A model generated the notes under the pieces. That model was not told where the DNA came from, searched no databases, and saw only the letters and a list, made by a program, of their open reading frames with translations. From assembly GCA_041679065.1 (NCBI GenBank), contig JBBABI010000040.1, positions 1 to 10,625 of the forward strand: DNA of 10,625 nt, read 5' to 3'. This DNA is from CAJBLF01 sp041679065 (GTDB taxonomy: Bacteria > Patescibacteriota > Gracilibacteria > Absconditabacterales > Absconditicoccaceae). Both the position numbers and the translations under genes were made by a program. Numbering within the stretch: the stretch's first letter is position 1; every line of letters starts with the position of its first letter. Below, piece after piece: positions 1 to 7,137 of this stretch.

Positions 1-7
1 AATTCTC

Positions 8-505
8 TTATTCTTGGCTAAACATCATGTCGCAATAGGTCTTATTTTCTTCGTTTTTGATTCTATTGCATATGGATTTATCATTGTTTTCTTGAGCTAT
101 CGCTGTATAACAACTAGCTAGGACCATCTCATCCTCAATCTTTTCGCAATATGTTAAATTTGTCTGATCTATCGCTTTAGTCGCAATACATGAATCCTTA
201 TTGATCAATCCCTCGCTGGTTGTTTCTATGTCATTGCAATCACTGATATTGTCTGATTGGATTTTCACTTCTGCTTTACAGCTGCTCAAACAACCCTCTC
301 TTTCTTCTGAAGTTGCGTTTGCTCGCAGATAGCTGCTACACAATTGATCACAATCTTCGTTTGTCATTGTTTCTTCGGTTGTGGTAGTATTTTCTCCGTT
401 TACAGTAGTATCTCCATTCATGTTTTTTGTCACGGATTTTCCACATCCTGCAATGATAAATAATGATAAACAGAAAATAATGATAATGCTGTACTTTTTA
501 TACAT
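8..505 (-). CDS. Cysteine-rich predicted lipoprotein (165 aa)
   Basis: I do not recognise a named family. The N-terminus is a lipoprotein signal: basic MYKKY, a hydrophobic stretch (residues 6-20) and a lipobox IAGC with Cys21 as the lipidation site, so the mature protein should sit on the outer face of the membrane. A Thr/Asn/Glu-rich linker (about 28-50) follows. The rest carries ten further cysteines. Two CX3C pairs (C52/C56 and C72/C76) look like a disulfide-tied helical hairpin. The C-terminal half repeats a loose unit of the form CxxI...CxxxxA (cysteines 90, 106, 120, 132, 146, 158). It is the last gene of the minus-strand cluster in this window and ends in TAA. It is the only gene here with no in-frame TGA. 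The start is fixed by a TAA three codons upstream. Role unknown; extracytoplasmic placement is a firm inference from the lipobox. Confidence 0.85.
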   Translation of the reverse strand: MYKKYSIIIIFCLSLFIIAGCGKSVTKNMNGDTTVNGENTTTTEETMTNEDCDQLCSSYLRANATSEEREGCLSSCKAEVKIQSDNISDCNDIETTSEGLINKDSCIATKAIDQTNLTYCEKIEDEMVLASCYTAIAQENNDKSICNRIKNEENKTYCDMMFSQE

Positions 506-513
506 TGGCTTAT

Positions 514-519
514 ATTATA
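514..519 (-). promoter_or_regulatory. TATAAT -10-like box just before the lipoprotein start
   Basis: A perfect TATAAT on the minus strand lies 8 nt upstream of the ATG at 505. A -10 box at this distance would put transcription initiation at or next to the ATG, giving a leaderless mRNA. I see no good -35 match 16-18 bp upstream. The DNA is AT-rich, so chance occurrence is possible. Confidence 0.35.
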
Positions 520-540
520 GAAAATAAAAGTGGAATTTCT

Positions 541-786
541 TTATTTGCTCTTTTTCTGGAAGAAAGCCAAGTAGATGATAGGCAAGATACCTACGGTATT
601 GAAAATAAATATACAAATAAACCGTGGCATCTGTCTCTTGCTTCATGATTTCCATAGAGCAATACCCTTCCATATCATTTCTCGGATTCCAAGTCAGATG
701 ATGAGATACATTTTCCATCCTACGAATCCCATTATAGGAAGTAGTAATTGAGTGGCTTGCTGAGCCGTTACTGTTGGTTCTGGCAT
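541..786 (-). CDS. DUF5652-like small membrane protein (81 aa)
   Basis: Read with TGA=Gly this is an 81-residue protein ending in TAA, with recoded glycines at codons 31 and 48. The C-terminal half matches my memory of the DUF5652 signature: WKGIALWKS(G) then NTVGILPIIYLAFFQKK. Two hydrophobic segments are visible (about 14-34 and 56-76), separated by a basic, Trp-containing stretch, so it should be an integral membrane protein with a Lys-rich tail. The family has no known function. It sits 35 nt upstream of the lipoprotein gene and follows the 138-aa membrane protein gene in the same direction, probably in one transcription unit. Under the standard code only a spurious out-of-frame ORF appears here. 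The start is the first ATG in an AT-rich leader with no Shine-Dalgarno sequence. The family call is from memory and needs an HMM search. Confidence 0.75.
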
Positions 787-864
787 GAGAAAAAGATTAA
801 AAATTAAAAGTTGAGGTTATAAGTGTCCTTTGGATAATTAAGCTTATTTGTGTAGAATAGAGAA

Positions 865-1281
865 TTATACTGTAGTCAAAAATGACATAATCAATGATAC
901 TATCATGATGATTCCGCAGATGATTCTTATCCATTTCTTAAATCAAACATTCCTTTTTGATTCGGTAAATAGCAATATACCTCCTCGGATATTAGTTATG
1001 ATAGAGATAAATCCTATACCTGCTATGATGGTCATAATCATTGTCAATCCTGTCCAAGAAGTAACTGTCTGAGGATTGAGATAAACAACACTGATAATGA
1101 TGATAGATCAGAGTATGGATAATAACTGTATGACTCCTGCAATGATCCTAATCACTTTAGCGAATTTTTTGTGTTTTATGGAATCTTTCAGAAGTAAGAT
1201 TGCTCACCAGATAGAACCCACCATAAAGATAACGCTTACTAACTGGAGAATAAAAGGCATAGCAGTAGAAGTTGTGGTCAT
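865..1281 (-). CDS. Four-TM hypothetical membrane protein (138 aa)
   Basis: Found only when TGA is read as glycine (codons 26, 58 and 113); it ends in TAA. The protein is almost wholly hydrophobic, with four predicted membrane helices at about 9-31, 43-68, 76-98 and 117-134. They are joined by short basic loops (KDSIKHKKFAK, TESKRNVGFKKW). I do not recognise a family. It shares orientation with its neighbours and lies 79 nt upstream of the DUF5652-like gene. The repeat-rich gap on its 5' side suggests either a separate promoter or a loosely packed operon. The alternative plus-strand ORFs over the same DNA are hydrophobic mirror images of this gene and lack starts or contexts of their own. Membrane location is certain in kind; function is unknown. 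Confidence 0.75.
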
Positions 1282-1297
1282 TTGTATAGTGTTTAAA

Positions 1298-1329
1298 TGA
1301 TAAAATGATAAAGTGATAAAGTGATAAAA
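1298..1329. repeat. Four tandem 8-bp repeats between two membrane-protein genes
   Basis: Four head-to-tail copies of TGATAAA followed by A or G fill 32 bp upstream of the 138-aa gene. Further right, ATTATTCATT occurs twice before position 1400. This is typical of the minisatellite-like filler seen in other gaps of the window. No gene lies between 1282 and 1388. Confidence 0.85.
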
Positions 1330-1388
1330 TGCTAGATGTTTGTGAATTCCTTATTCTTCAAAAAGACTCCATCATTATTCATTGTTAA

Positions 1389-1901
1389 TTATTCATTCTT
1401 TTTATTGAATAACTCTGCTGCTGGACAGCCAAGTTCTTTCTGTTTGCAATATTTGCATGCTAGCTGTCCTCTTATACAGTTATTGCCCTGAGAGGCAAGT
1501 AAAATAAGTGCTATTATCCCTATCAATATCCATCGATTGAAAGAGATTATCAGCAGTATGATGCCTATGATGATGGGAATGAGTGAAACTAGAGCATCAG
1601 GAATGAGATCTTTCCGGGTGATTTTCCTATTGAGAAATTTTTTTGCATCGCCTTTGGGATAGACTAATGCACATAATTTTCCTTTCCCAAATGCACAATA
1701 TTTCCCATAATAATGGCAGTTTCTACAACTCTTCTGGAGTAATCTAAATTCCAGATATAAGATATACATAATATAGATGATGAATCGAACTATGCCTATC
1801 TGAAAAATAATGATAGCTCATATGATAGAGATTGAGAGAGTGACTAGATTTGAAATCAAGATTATCCACCATGGATAATTTTCATAGGTTTTGGTCTGCA
1901 T
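1389..1901 (-). CDS. Cysteine-rich four-helix membrane protein (170 aa)
   Basis: The full protein starts at ATG 1901, crosses one TGA-glycine (codon 28) and ends in TAA; a standard-code reading would begin 44 codons late. Predicted helices lie at about 11-35, 37-50, 101-120 and 122-138. Two cysteine clusters flank the second pair of helices: CxNCxYYGKxCAFGKGxLC (C59, C62, C69, C77), and C142, C149, C152, C159 in the segment NCIRGQLACKYCKQKELGCP. Spacings are CX2CX6CX7C and CX6CX2CX6C, so eight cysteines probably form two metal or Fe-S sites or disulfides on the same membrane face. I recall similar uncharacterised proteins in CPR and archaea but cannot name the family. It lies 32 nt downstream of the 161-aa gene, in an apparent operon. 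In-frame TAA two codons upstream of ATG 1901 limits the start. Confidence 0.85.
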
Positions 1902-1933
1902 AGTATATTATTTAGAATAAAAATCTGCGAGTC

Positions 1934-2419
1934 TTATTTGCAAGTAACTTCAACGGGTTCTACCCATCACCAATTTATCTTTGAGGGGAAGCTATTTTCA
2001 GCGAATGAAAAAAAATATCTGCACCAATTATTCATATCTATCTTATAATATTTGCCTTCACTTTCGGAATTTGAAATTTTGCTAACATGAATTCCTTTGG
2101 TATTGTCATAGGAAAGCCAGCTTGCATCTAATGTTTTGTTGGCGCCCTTAAAAACAAATTCTCCGCTTTCAATAATAAGTTTGCCTACTGCCCATTTTGG
2201 ACTTAGTTTTTTGAAATTGCTTCAAATATATAATCCATGACATAGTGATCATGAATCTGCTATCGGAAGCGTGCTACTTGTTATATAGTCATCAAATTTT
2301 TGCATAAGAGGATTACAATCGACTCTTTGATTTTTTTGTTTCAGAAAATAAGCAGTAAAAATTATGATTACTATAATGATTGCAAGTATAAAAAATTTGA
2401 AATATTTTATGTGTTTCAT
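1934..2419 (-). CDS. Membrane-anchored hypothetical protein (161 aa)
   Basis: Visible only with TGA=Gly (codons 57, 66 and 151). One N-terminal helix (about 9-26, very rich in Ile) after a Lys-containing start would act as a signal anchor and leave residues 30-161 outside the cytoplasm. That domain has four cysteines (C35, C60, C133, C160), compatible with two disulfides, and is otherwise a Ser/Lys/Asn-rich mixed fold. No family recognised. It begins 9 nt after the ruvB stop, so it is very probably co-transcribed and may be translated by re-initiation from ruvB. No lipobox is present. It ends in TAA. Confidence 0.75.
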
Positions 2420-2428
2420 GTCACTATT

Positions 2429-3409
2429 CTAAGAAACTAAAATTCTTCCTGCGCCAGACTTTTCTATTTTTCCTAATTTCAACAATAACGGTTCTACGTC
2501 TTCTTCCACTGCTTTTTCGTTGATTCATAATTGGACTGCGATGGCTTTGACACCCATAGGTCTGTCTGCTTTTTCGAGTATTTCTAAATATTTTGCGTGA
2601 AGGAGAGTCATACCGCCTTCTTCGATCTGACTGTGGGTGAGGAAGTCTTCTCGAAGGTGAGAGGTCAGATTATGTGTGTCTTGGGTTAAAGCTCCAAGGT
2701 TGCCTGTGGGTCAGGTATGATTGTGTGTGATGACGAAGTCTCTGATCTTGATGCAGAGGTTGTGGATTTCTCTTGGTACGGAGCCAACCTTCTCGGAAAT
2801 TGTCTTTATGATAGTAGCATCTGTGGTGATGCCATAATGATTGAGATATTTCTTGATGAGGATCTCTTTTTCGCTGGGCGTGTATTCCATAAAATGAAAA
2901 TGATATACGAATCTGTTTTTTATCGGTTGGCTTAATGACTCGGATTTCGTCGTTGCTCCGATGAGCGTGAAGGGGTTGATGGGTATTCTTACATTTCATC
3001 ATTCCGGCATCACCATATCAATGACAAAATCTTCCATCGCGATATACAGGACTTCTTCTATGTTTGGTTTCAATCTATGGATTTCGTCGATGAAGAGGAT
3101 ATCTCAGGTTTCAAGCGTATTTAAGATGCTGATGATTTCAGATGGCTTCGTGATTGCATATCCGGTGACGGCTTTGATATTGACCTGTCCTTGTTTGGAA
3201 ATGATATGCGCCATCGTCGTCTTGCCGAATCCGCTGGGACCGGAAAACAAAATATGACCCATGTGTCATTTCCTTATTTTTCCGCTTTCAATCGCTGTTT
3301 TTACTATGCCCTTAATATGCTCTTGGCCTATAAATTCTTCGAAGGTGTCCGGTCTTCACGTGTGATTGATGTTTAGAAGTTTATCGGTATTGATTTTTTT
3401 TATCTCCAT
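2429..3409 (-). CDS. ruvB: RuvB-like Holliday junction branch-migration ATPase (326 aa)
   Basis: RuvB is the hexameric AAA+ motor that drives branch migration of Holliday junctions with RuvA. The order of motifs is complete: an N-terminal RPDTFEEFIGQ box (19-29), Walker A GPSGFGKTT (57-65), Walker B ILFIDEIHRL (D108, E109), sensor 1 GATT (151-154), an arginine-finger region ending KNRF (R166), sensor 2 VPRE (R213) and a C-terminal winged helix (about 284-326) with DVEPLLL and GAGRI. At 326 aa it is near the usual 330-350. Seven glycines are TGA codons (18, 48, 102, 137, 138, 233, 295), including a TGA TGA pair, which is why it looks like a shattered pseudogene under the standard code. The C-terminal RTPRGR-type motif is altered to KSGAGR. 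ruvA and ruvC are not in the window. It ends in TAG; no Shine-Dalgarno precedes ATG 3409. Confidence 0.93.
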
Positions 3410-3621
3410 ACTACTATATCTGATGAATCTGATAAAAGGTCTGCTGAATCTGATAAAAGAGCCTGATAGATCTGAGAGGTTTCTATTTGAATATTTTTCA
3501 GATGTCTCAGGCGTTCTTCAGATTTTTTAGTCTTTTGATTAATCTTTTTTATTAAGTCTCATGAATTTTGGATAATGGGTCAATAAGAGGATGAGGAACA
3601 AGAATGTCCGAATTCCACCAC
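3400..3621 (-). CDS. Possible small overlapping ORF (up to 73 aa), weakly supported
   Basis: A frame different from both neighbours is open from 3621 to a TAA at 3400-3402, which overlaps the ruvB start by 10 nt. It has no ATG; a GTG at 3621 or 3618 would be the start, inside the end of the 139-aa gene. Two TGA-glycines are needed. The part clear of the upstream gene is polar and helix-like (KKINQKTKKSEERLRHLKNI) and ends in two near-identical heptads, LLSDSAD and LLSDSSD, encoded by 21-bp repeats. The stop/start overlap with ruvB would fit translational coupling. It may equally be a spacer with chance coding character. I recognise no family. Confidence 0.3.
3424..3459. repeat. Direct repeat of 15 bp with 21-bp period upstream of ruvB
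   Basis: TGAATCTGATAAAAG occurs at 3424-3438 and again at 3445-3459. The 21-bp period equals seven codons, so the duplication keeps the frame of the small minus-strand ORF ending at 3400. It lies just 5' of ruvB. Confidence 0.85.
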
Positions 3622-3958
3622 TAAGCATATCTTCTTTGAATAAGGCACTTCTTGCTTGGATGAGCATTACTTTTTTTTCTCTTTTGCATTTTACCATTTT
3701 TTCGTCAGTCAGTTTGACTACTCATCCTGATTTTTCTTCAGTTGTGACTTCAGGTGTGGTAGTTGTTGAACATTGATCCAATTCATAATATCTTTCTCCC
3801 AAGATATATTCGTTATCGGTGATGATGACTTTCTTCCCAATAGCGTAAATCAGAAACCCTAGCGCGATCAATGTCCCTATCACTCCTACAAGTGTCATAA
3901 GAAGAAAGTAGATTTTAAGAGGATTCCGTACATGAGATTTAATCGCATCTTTTTTCAT
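3539..3958 (-). CDS. Two-TM hypothetical protein (139 aa)
   Basis: The frame crosses one TGA-glycine (codon 79) and ends in TAA at 3539-3541. A standard-code reading stops at residue 78 and loses the second half. One membrane helix lies at about 15-40 (IYFLLMTLVGVIGTLIALGF) and a second, short one at about 117-128 (RTFLFLILLLTHYPKF). Between them is a soluble part with a YILGERYYELDQC patch, a Thr/Glu-rich linker and the Lys-rich patch KCKREKK (C63 and C91 are the only cysteines). The tail PKFMRLNKK is basic. The protein looks like an integral membrane protein with an exposed central loop; no family recognised. It lies between the SLH-protein gene (85-nt gap) and ruvB. The start is ATG 3958, the only in-frame ATG before an upstream stop. 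Confidence 0.72.
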
Positions 3959-4043
3959 GAGATGAATGGTAAATATATAAAAGGATTAGATCTTAGTCGA
4001 TAGCTCTTAGACCTTAGACTTTTTTAAAATTAAGTTCTAAGCT
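3959..4043. other. Gap downstream of the SLH gene with imperfect inverted repeat
   Basis: The 85-nt gap contains related, partly inverted pieces (CTCTTAGACC and TTAGAC at about 4006-4020, then TTCTAAGCTCT at 4035-4045) around an A/T run. A weak stem can be drawn from CTTAGA pairing with TCTAAG. It might end the SLH transcript, but it is not a textbook terminator. Confidence 0.3.
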
Positions 4044-5921
4044 CTATTTTATCTGCTGCATCTTGTAATATGCTTTGGTATTTTGAAGCTGAGAAACCTG
4101 AAAAGTCTGAGTTGGTAGTCTGATCATTCCGTCTACAACATACCCATTGCTTACTACGAAGTTTATCGTACCTATTTTTTCATCATTATCTATGGCATAG
4201 ACATCGCCATATCGGACAAAATTCTCTTCAAAATATTTTTCTGTCGTAGATTTTACAATCTTATAGGTATTGCTAAAGACTTCTATATATCCGATATCGA
4301 AATTTCCATTTTCCAACAGGTTCATGTCGATATAGATATTCCCTTCCGGCAATGAATTTATCCCTGTGCTTATAGATCATGGAACGGTATTGATGACTTC
4401 ATTTTGAGTCTTGTTGGTATTGACGTTTTGCAGCATCTGATATTTGACCTTGAATCTGTAGAGAAATAAAGCTGCTTCATATCTGGTGATCGGATTTTCA
4501 AAGGTGATTAAATCTGCAGGAGAAACGATGCCTAATTCTTGCGCTTTTTCAAAATAATTTTTCCATCGTGGGTTGGTGGTTTCATCCAAATTCTTACCTT
4601 CAAACATTCTGATGATGGCACTGATAAATTGTGCTTTATTGATCGTTGCTTTGGGATTAAAATATCCATTAAATCATTTCAAGATATTCTCTTGGCAGGA
4701 GCTTATTATAAATGTCACTAATGAGCTATCAGCATCATTAATATCCTGGAACGTACATTCCGTGGTAGCAGCACTATGAGTAGTTTGCATGAATTTAAAT
4801 ACCTCTCAGAAATTATATAATATTTTTGCAGTTTGTTCTCTATTGAGAACCTCGAATGGTTTGTACTCTGCAATAGTCTTGTAGTTTGTCAATCCGTTGT
4901 CATTCATCCAGCGAATCGCCTCTTCCAATTCTGGATCATCACTAACGCTCATGGAGTTTGCTAGACTTGAAAAATATGCTAGGATACCTGTTAATATTTG
5001 CTGTGTCCCCGTACCTTCAATCTGACTTATTTTATTGAGTCCCATAATTTTCAATGTATCATTGGTTACCATATTTTTCAATCTATAGATATAGATAGCG
5101 ATTTCTTGTCTGGAAATTTCCTTATCAAAAGCGCTTTGGTTATTTATAGTCGTTAATCCTAATGCTCGAGCCTTGAGATAATAATCTCCCCATCGTGGAA
5201 TCCTGCTTTCATTGGAGAGTTTGCCTTCAAACATTCTTATCAGAACCGCTATTGCTTCTGGTCTGGTGATGGTTTTGGTCGGCATAAATTTACCATTGCT
5301 TCCTTTGAAGAGGCCTCGTTTGCAGGAGTTAATGACAAATCCTGATAAACTTGGATCTACTTCATTCATATCGGTGAATGTACAATCAGTGTTCTTTTCT
5401 GTCTGTGCATATCATAGAACAATATATGCTTGACCTATAATTTTTGCTGCTTCTTCTCTAGTCATATAATCGTTTGATCTGTAATCTGTCTCATTGTCGT
5501 ATTTTGTTAATCCGTTGGTGTACATCCAGCTTAATGCTTGACTGAATTCTGTTCCTGTAACTGTTGATCAGCTTGTTGTGGTACCTGTCATTACCGTTCA
5601 TGTAGTCGCTGTTCAGCTATTTATTATTCATGTTGTGCCTCATCCGGATCCACAAATCATGGTTATCTTTTTCAAGATAGTGTTGTTGATGATCTGACAT
5701 AGTCATGAATGAGAGGATTGTATCCATGTGACCAGTATTCCTGTATTAGCAGTTCAACTCGTTGCTATGCCAGTACTCACGATTCATGTGGATGTGGTTC
5801 CTGTAGTTGTTGTTCAACTTGAGATATCCCCTGTAGCGGTATCTGCATGAGAAATATTGCTAAAAATAATTATCCCTAACGTACTTGCGATCATTATTCA
5901 TAAAAGTTTTTTGTTTGACAT
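4044..5921 (-). CDS. Secreted SLH-domain surface protein (625 aa)
   Basis: A cleavable signal peptide (basic MSNKK, hydrophobic 6-21, likely cut after SHA at residue 26) leads to a low-complexity Thr/Gly/Ser linker (about 27-125). Two copies of a three-part SLH-like block follow: about 128-283 and 334-494. Recognisable SLH cores are GKFMPTKTITRPEAIAVLIR (210-229), EISRQEIAIYIYR (268-280), GYFNPKATINKAQF (419-432) and NPITRYEAALFLYR (476-489). Each block has a matching cysteine pair 20 residues apart (C180/C200 and C389/C409). A non-SLH domain, probably beta-rich, occupies about 515-625. SLH domains normally anchor proteins to cell-wall polymers, so this is probably a surface-layer or wall-attached protein. 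Fourteen TGA-glycines occur, ten of them before residue 120. It is the first gene of the minus-strand cluster and ends in TAG. The split pieces seen under the standard code are one gene. Confidence 0.88.
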
Positions 5922-5954
5922 TTTTCTTATTAAGAAATTAAAATCTTATCCCAT

Positions 5955-5993
5955 CTTTAGGGGAGCTTCGCCATCGAGAAATGGCTTCTAAGG
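5955..5993. other. Two-part hairpin in the divergent intergenic region
   Basis: CTTTAG (5955-5960) can pair with CTAAGG (5988-5993, one G-U pair), and GCCAT (5970-5974) with ATGGC (5981-5985) around the loop CGAGAA. The patch is richer in G+C than its surroundings and contains GAGCTTCGC, which recurs in the G+C-rich segment at about 8621-8629. It could be a 5'-UTR element of the SLH mRNA or part of a dispersed repeat. Confidence 0.4.
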
Positions 5994-6125
5994 AAATATA
6001 GTTAATGAATACATCTTTTCAATATGAATTTCTGTAATTGGTTATCGGTTATTTGTTATTGGGTAATGAGATTTTCAGCCCAAATATACAATATACTAAT
6101 ATATCCATATACAATGTCTTTTGCC

Positions 6126-6153
6126 TTGAAAATGAAGGCCAAAAAACTAATAC
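6126..6153 (+). promoter_or_regulatory. Candidate ndk promoter
   Basis: TTGAAA (6126-6131) and TAATAC (6148-6153) are separated by 16 bp, a sigma70-like arrangement with a good -35 and a poor -10. Initiation about 7 nt beyond would give a 5' leader of roughly 35 nt before ATG 6195. An interrupted inverted repeat (GCCTT / AAGGC, about 6123-6139) overlaps the spacer and might be an operator. Confidence 0.3.
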
Positions 6154-6194
6154 TCTTTCGTTGTTAATTTTATTTTTTTGTATTGGAAACAGTT

Positions 6195-6692
6195 ATGCTT
6201 CAGAGAACACTCGTGGTTTTGAAACCGGATAGCGTAGGACGCAGTATTGTCGGAGAGATTATTTCTCGCTTTGAGAGAGCTGGACTCCATATCGCAGCCA
6301 TAAAAATGGTTCGTCCAGATAAAGATTTTCTTTATCATCATTATGAAACACTCGGAAAGATGATTTCCAGGCGCTGACAAAAGGCGTTTGATGTAACGCT
6401 TGAGATGATGAGTAAGGGACCTATGGTTGCTATTGTGTTAGAAGGTGTGGAGGTGGTAGACTATGTCCGTAAAATGGTAGGTACTACCGAGCCAAAGGCT
6501 GCTGCTCCAGGCACTATTAGATGAGATTATGCTCATATGTCTTTTGCTTATGGAGATAAACAAAATATCGGTGTGCCAAATCTCGTCCATGCTTCTGGTA
6601 ATGTGGAAGAAGCGAAAGAAGAGATCAAACATTGGTTTAAGGACAATGAACTCTTTGAATATGATCCATTGCATAAATTGTTTACTCGCTAG
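6195..6692 (+). CDS. ndk: Nucleoside diphosphate kinase (165 aa)
   Basis: Ndk moves the terminal phosphate of ATP to nucleoside diphosphates through a phosphohistidine and so balances NTP pools in the cytoplasm. The protein opens with TLVVLKPDSVGR (Lys10 in the usual place), has the RPDKDFLYHHYE segment and ends with the catalytic NLVHASGNVEEAKEEIKHWF block, His132 being the active-site histidine. Two TGA codons fall at residues 61 and 110. The second lies in GTIRGDYAH, where the glycine after Arg is essentially invariant in the family, so it is direct evidence for TGA=Gly. At 165 aa it is longer than the common 140-150 aa form because of an insertion around residues 85-103. ATG 6195 gives the expected N-terminus; a TTG four codons upstream is less likely. 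Ends in TAG. First gene of the plus-strand group. Confidence 0.96.
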
Positions 6693-6712
6693 TATCGCAT
6701 TAAAAAATTAAA

Positions 6713-6739
6713 AGACTAAAAAATTAAAAAATTTAGTCT
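6713..6739 (+). terminator. Possible hairpin terminator or spacer after ndk
   Basis: AGACTAAA (6713-6720) and TTTAGTCT (6732-6739) form a perfect 8-bp stem around an 11-nt A/T loop, 20 nt after the ndk stop. A second short palindrome (TAAAAGAATCTTTTA) follows at about 6743-6757. No U-tract directly follows the first stem, so termination is uncertain. The rest of the 101-nt gap is AT-rich repeats (TTTTAATC three times). Confidence 0.4.
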
Positions 6740-6793
6740 GCGTAAAAGAATCTTTTAATCTTCATAATATTTTAATCTTTTAATCTAATCCAA

Positions 6794-7024
6794 ATGCAAA
6801 AATGAATTCATGGTAATTATTATCAGGATGTGGATGTGACTTGTATCTGTGGTGCTAAATTCAAGATCAACACGACTGTTCCTGGACCGCTCAAAGTGGA
6901 GACGTGCAATCAATGTCATCCAGTATTCAATAAAGATAGAGTCGTCAAGAAAGTGGTTAAGGGTAGAATGGAGAAGTTCCTTGAAAAAGAGAAGAAAATG
7001 GCAGTGATGAAGAAGAAAAAATAG
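6794..7024 (+). CDS. rpmE: Ribosomal protein bL31, zinc-binding type (76 aa)
   Basis: bL31 sits at the central protuberance of the large ribosomal subunit and bridges to the small subunit. The true start is ATG 6794: MQK, then TGA as Gly4, then IH, matching the family start MKKGIHP. This is another conserved glycine written as TGA. The zinc ligands of the C+ form are all present: CIC (C17, C19) and CNQCHP (C38, C41). VEKF-type residues near the end appear as GRMEKFLEKEKK, and the tail is extended and Lys-rich. Under the standard code the gene appears to begin late and lose its N-terminus. It lies 101 nt after ndk on the same strand and ends in TAG. No Shine-Dalgarno precedes the start. Confidence 0.95.
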
Positions 7025-7137
7025 GAATCGTTAATCGAATAGTCGTTAATCTGCCTACCGACTACCCACTAACGAATAACAGTGTGAAAAGCAGTCTATT
7101 CGTGAAGAATGATTTAGTTTTTTCGTGCAAGCAAGTA
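7025..7137. repeat. Repeat-bearing gap between rpmE and the PH-like gene
   Basis: The first part repeats TCGTTAATC (about 7028-7036 and 7043-7051), followed by related pieces (ACTACCCACTAACGAATAAC). The second part, 7084-7137, is open in frame with the downstream gene from a GTG and may be coding. I see no RNA gene or clear promoter. Confidence 0.5.

Larger units (their letters stand above)
5922..6194. promoter_or_regulatory. Divergent control region between the SLH gene and ndk
   Basis: This 273-nt gap separates divergent genes, so it should hold promoters in both directions. It contains a hairpin (5955-5993), a GGTTAT/TTGTTATTGG repeat patch (about 6039-6063), a stretch with several ATATAC motifs (about 6085-6112) and a candidate ndk promoter (6126-6153). 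No ORF in it has coding character. Confidence 0.6.

Noticed and set aside
515..718. Minus-strand 67-aa ORF
   Set aside because: Out-of-frame shadow; the DUF5652-like protein in another frame (541-786), with two TGA-glycines, accounts for this DNA.
848..1300. Two plus-strand hydrophobic ORFs
   Set aside because: They mirror the hydrophobic minus-strand 138-aa gene, which is open over the whole span when TGA=Gly.
1298..1329. CRISPR-like array
   Set aside because: Units are 8 bp and contiguous, with no spacers; no array or cas gene in the window.
2717..3376. Plus-strand ORFs opposite ruvB
   Set aside because: Antisense shadows of a recognised gene, without motifs or starts of their own.
2429..3409. 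ruvB as a frameshifted or nonsense-ridden pseudogene
   Set aside because: All seven interruptions are TGA, never TAA or TAG, and all AAA+ motifs are intact.
6195..6692. TGA as tryptophan (code 4) or selenocysteine
   Set aside because: Conserved positions require glycine (GTIRGDYAH, MQKGIH, GHLH), and no SECIS-like element accompanies more than 50 sites.
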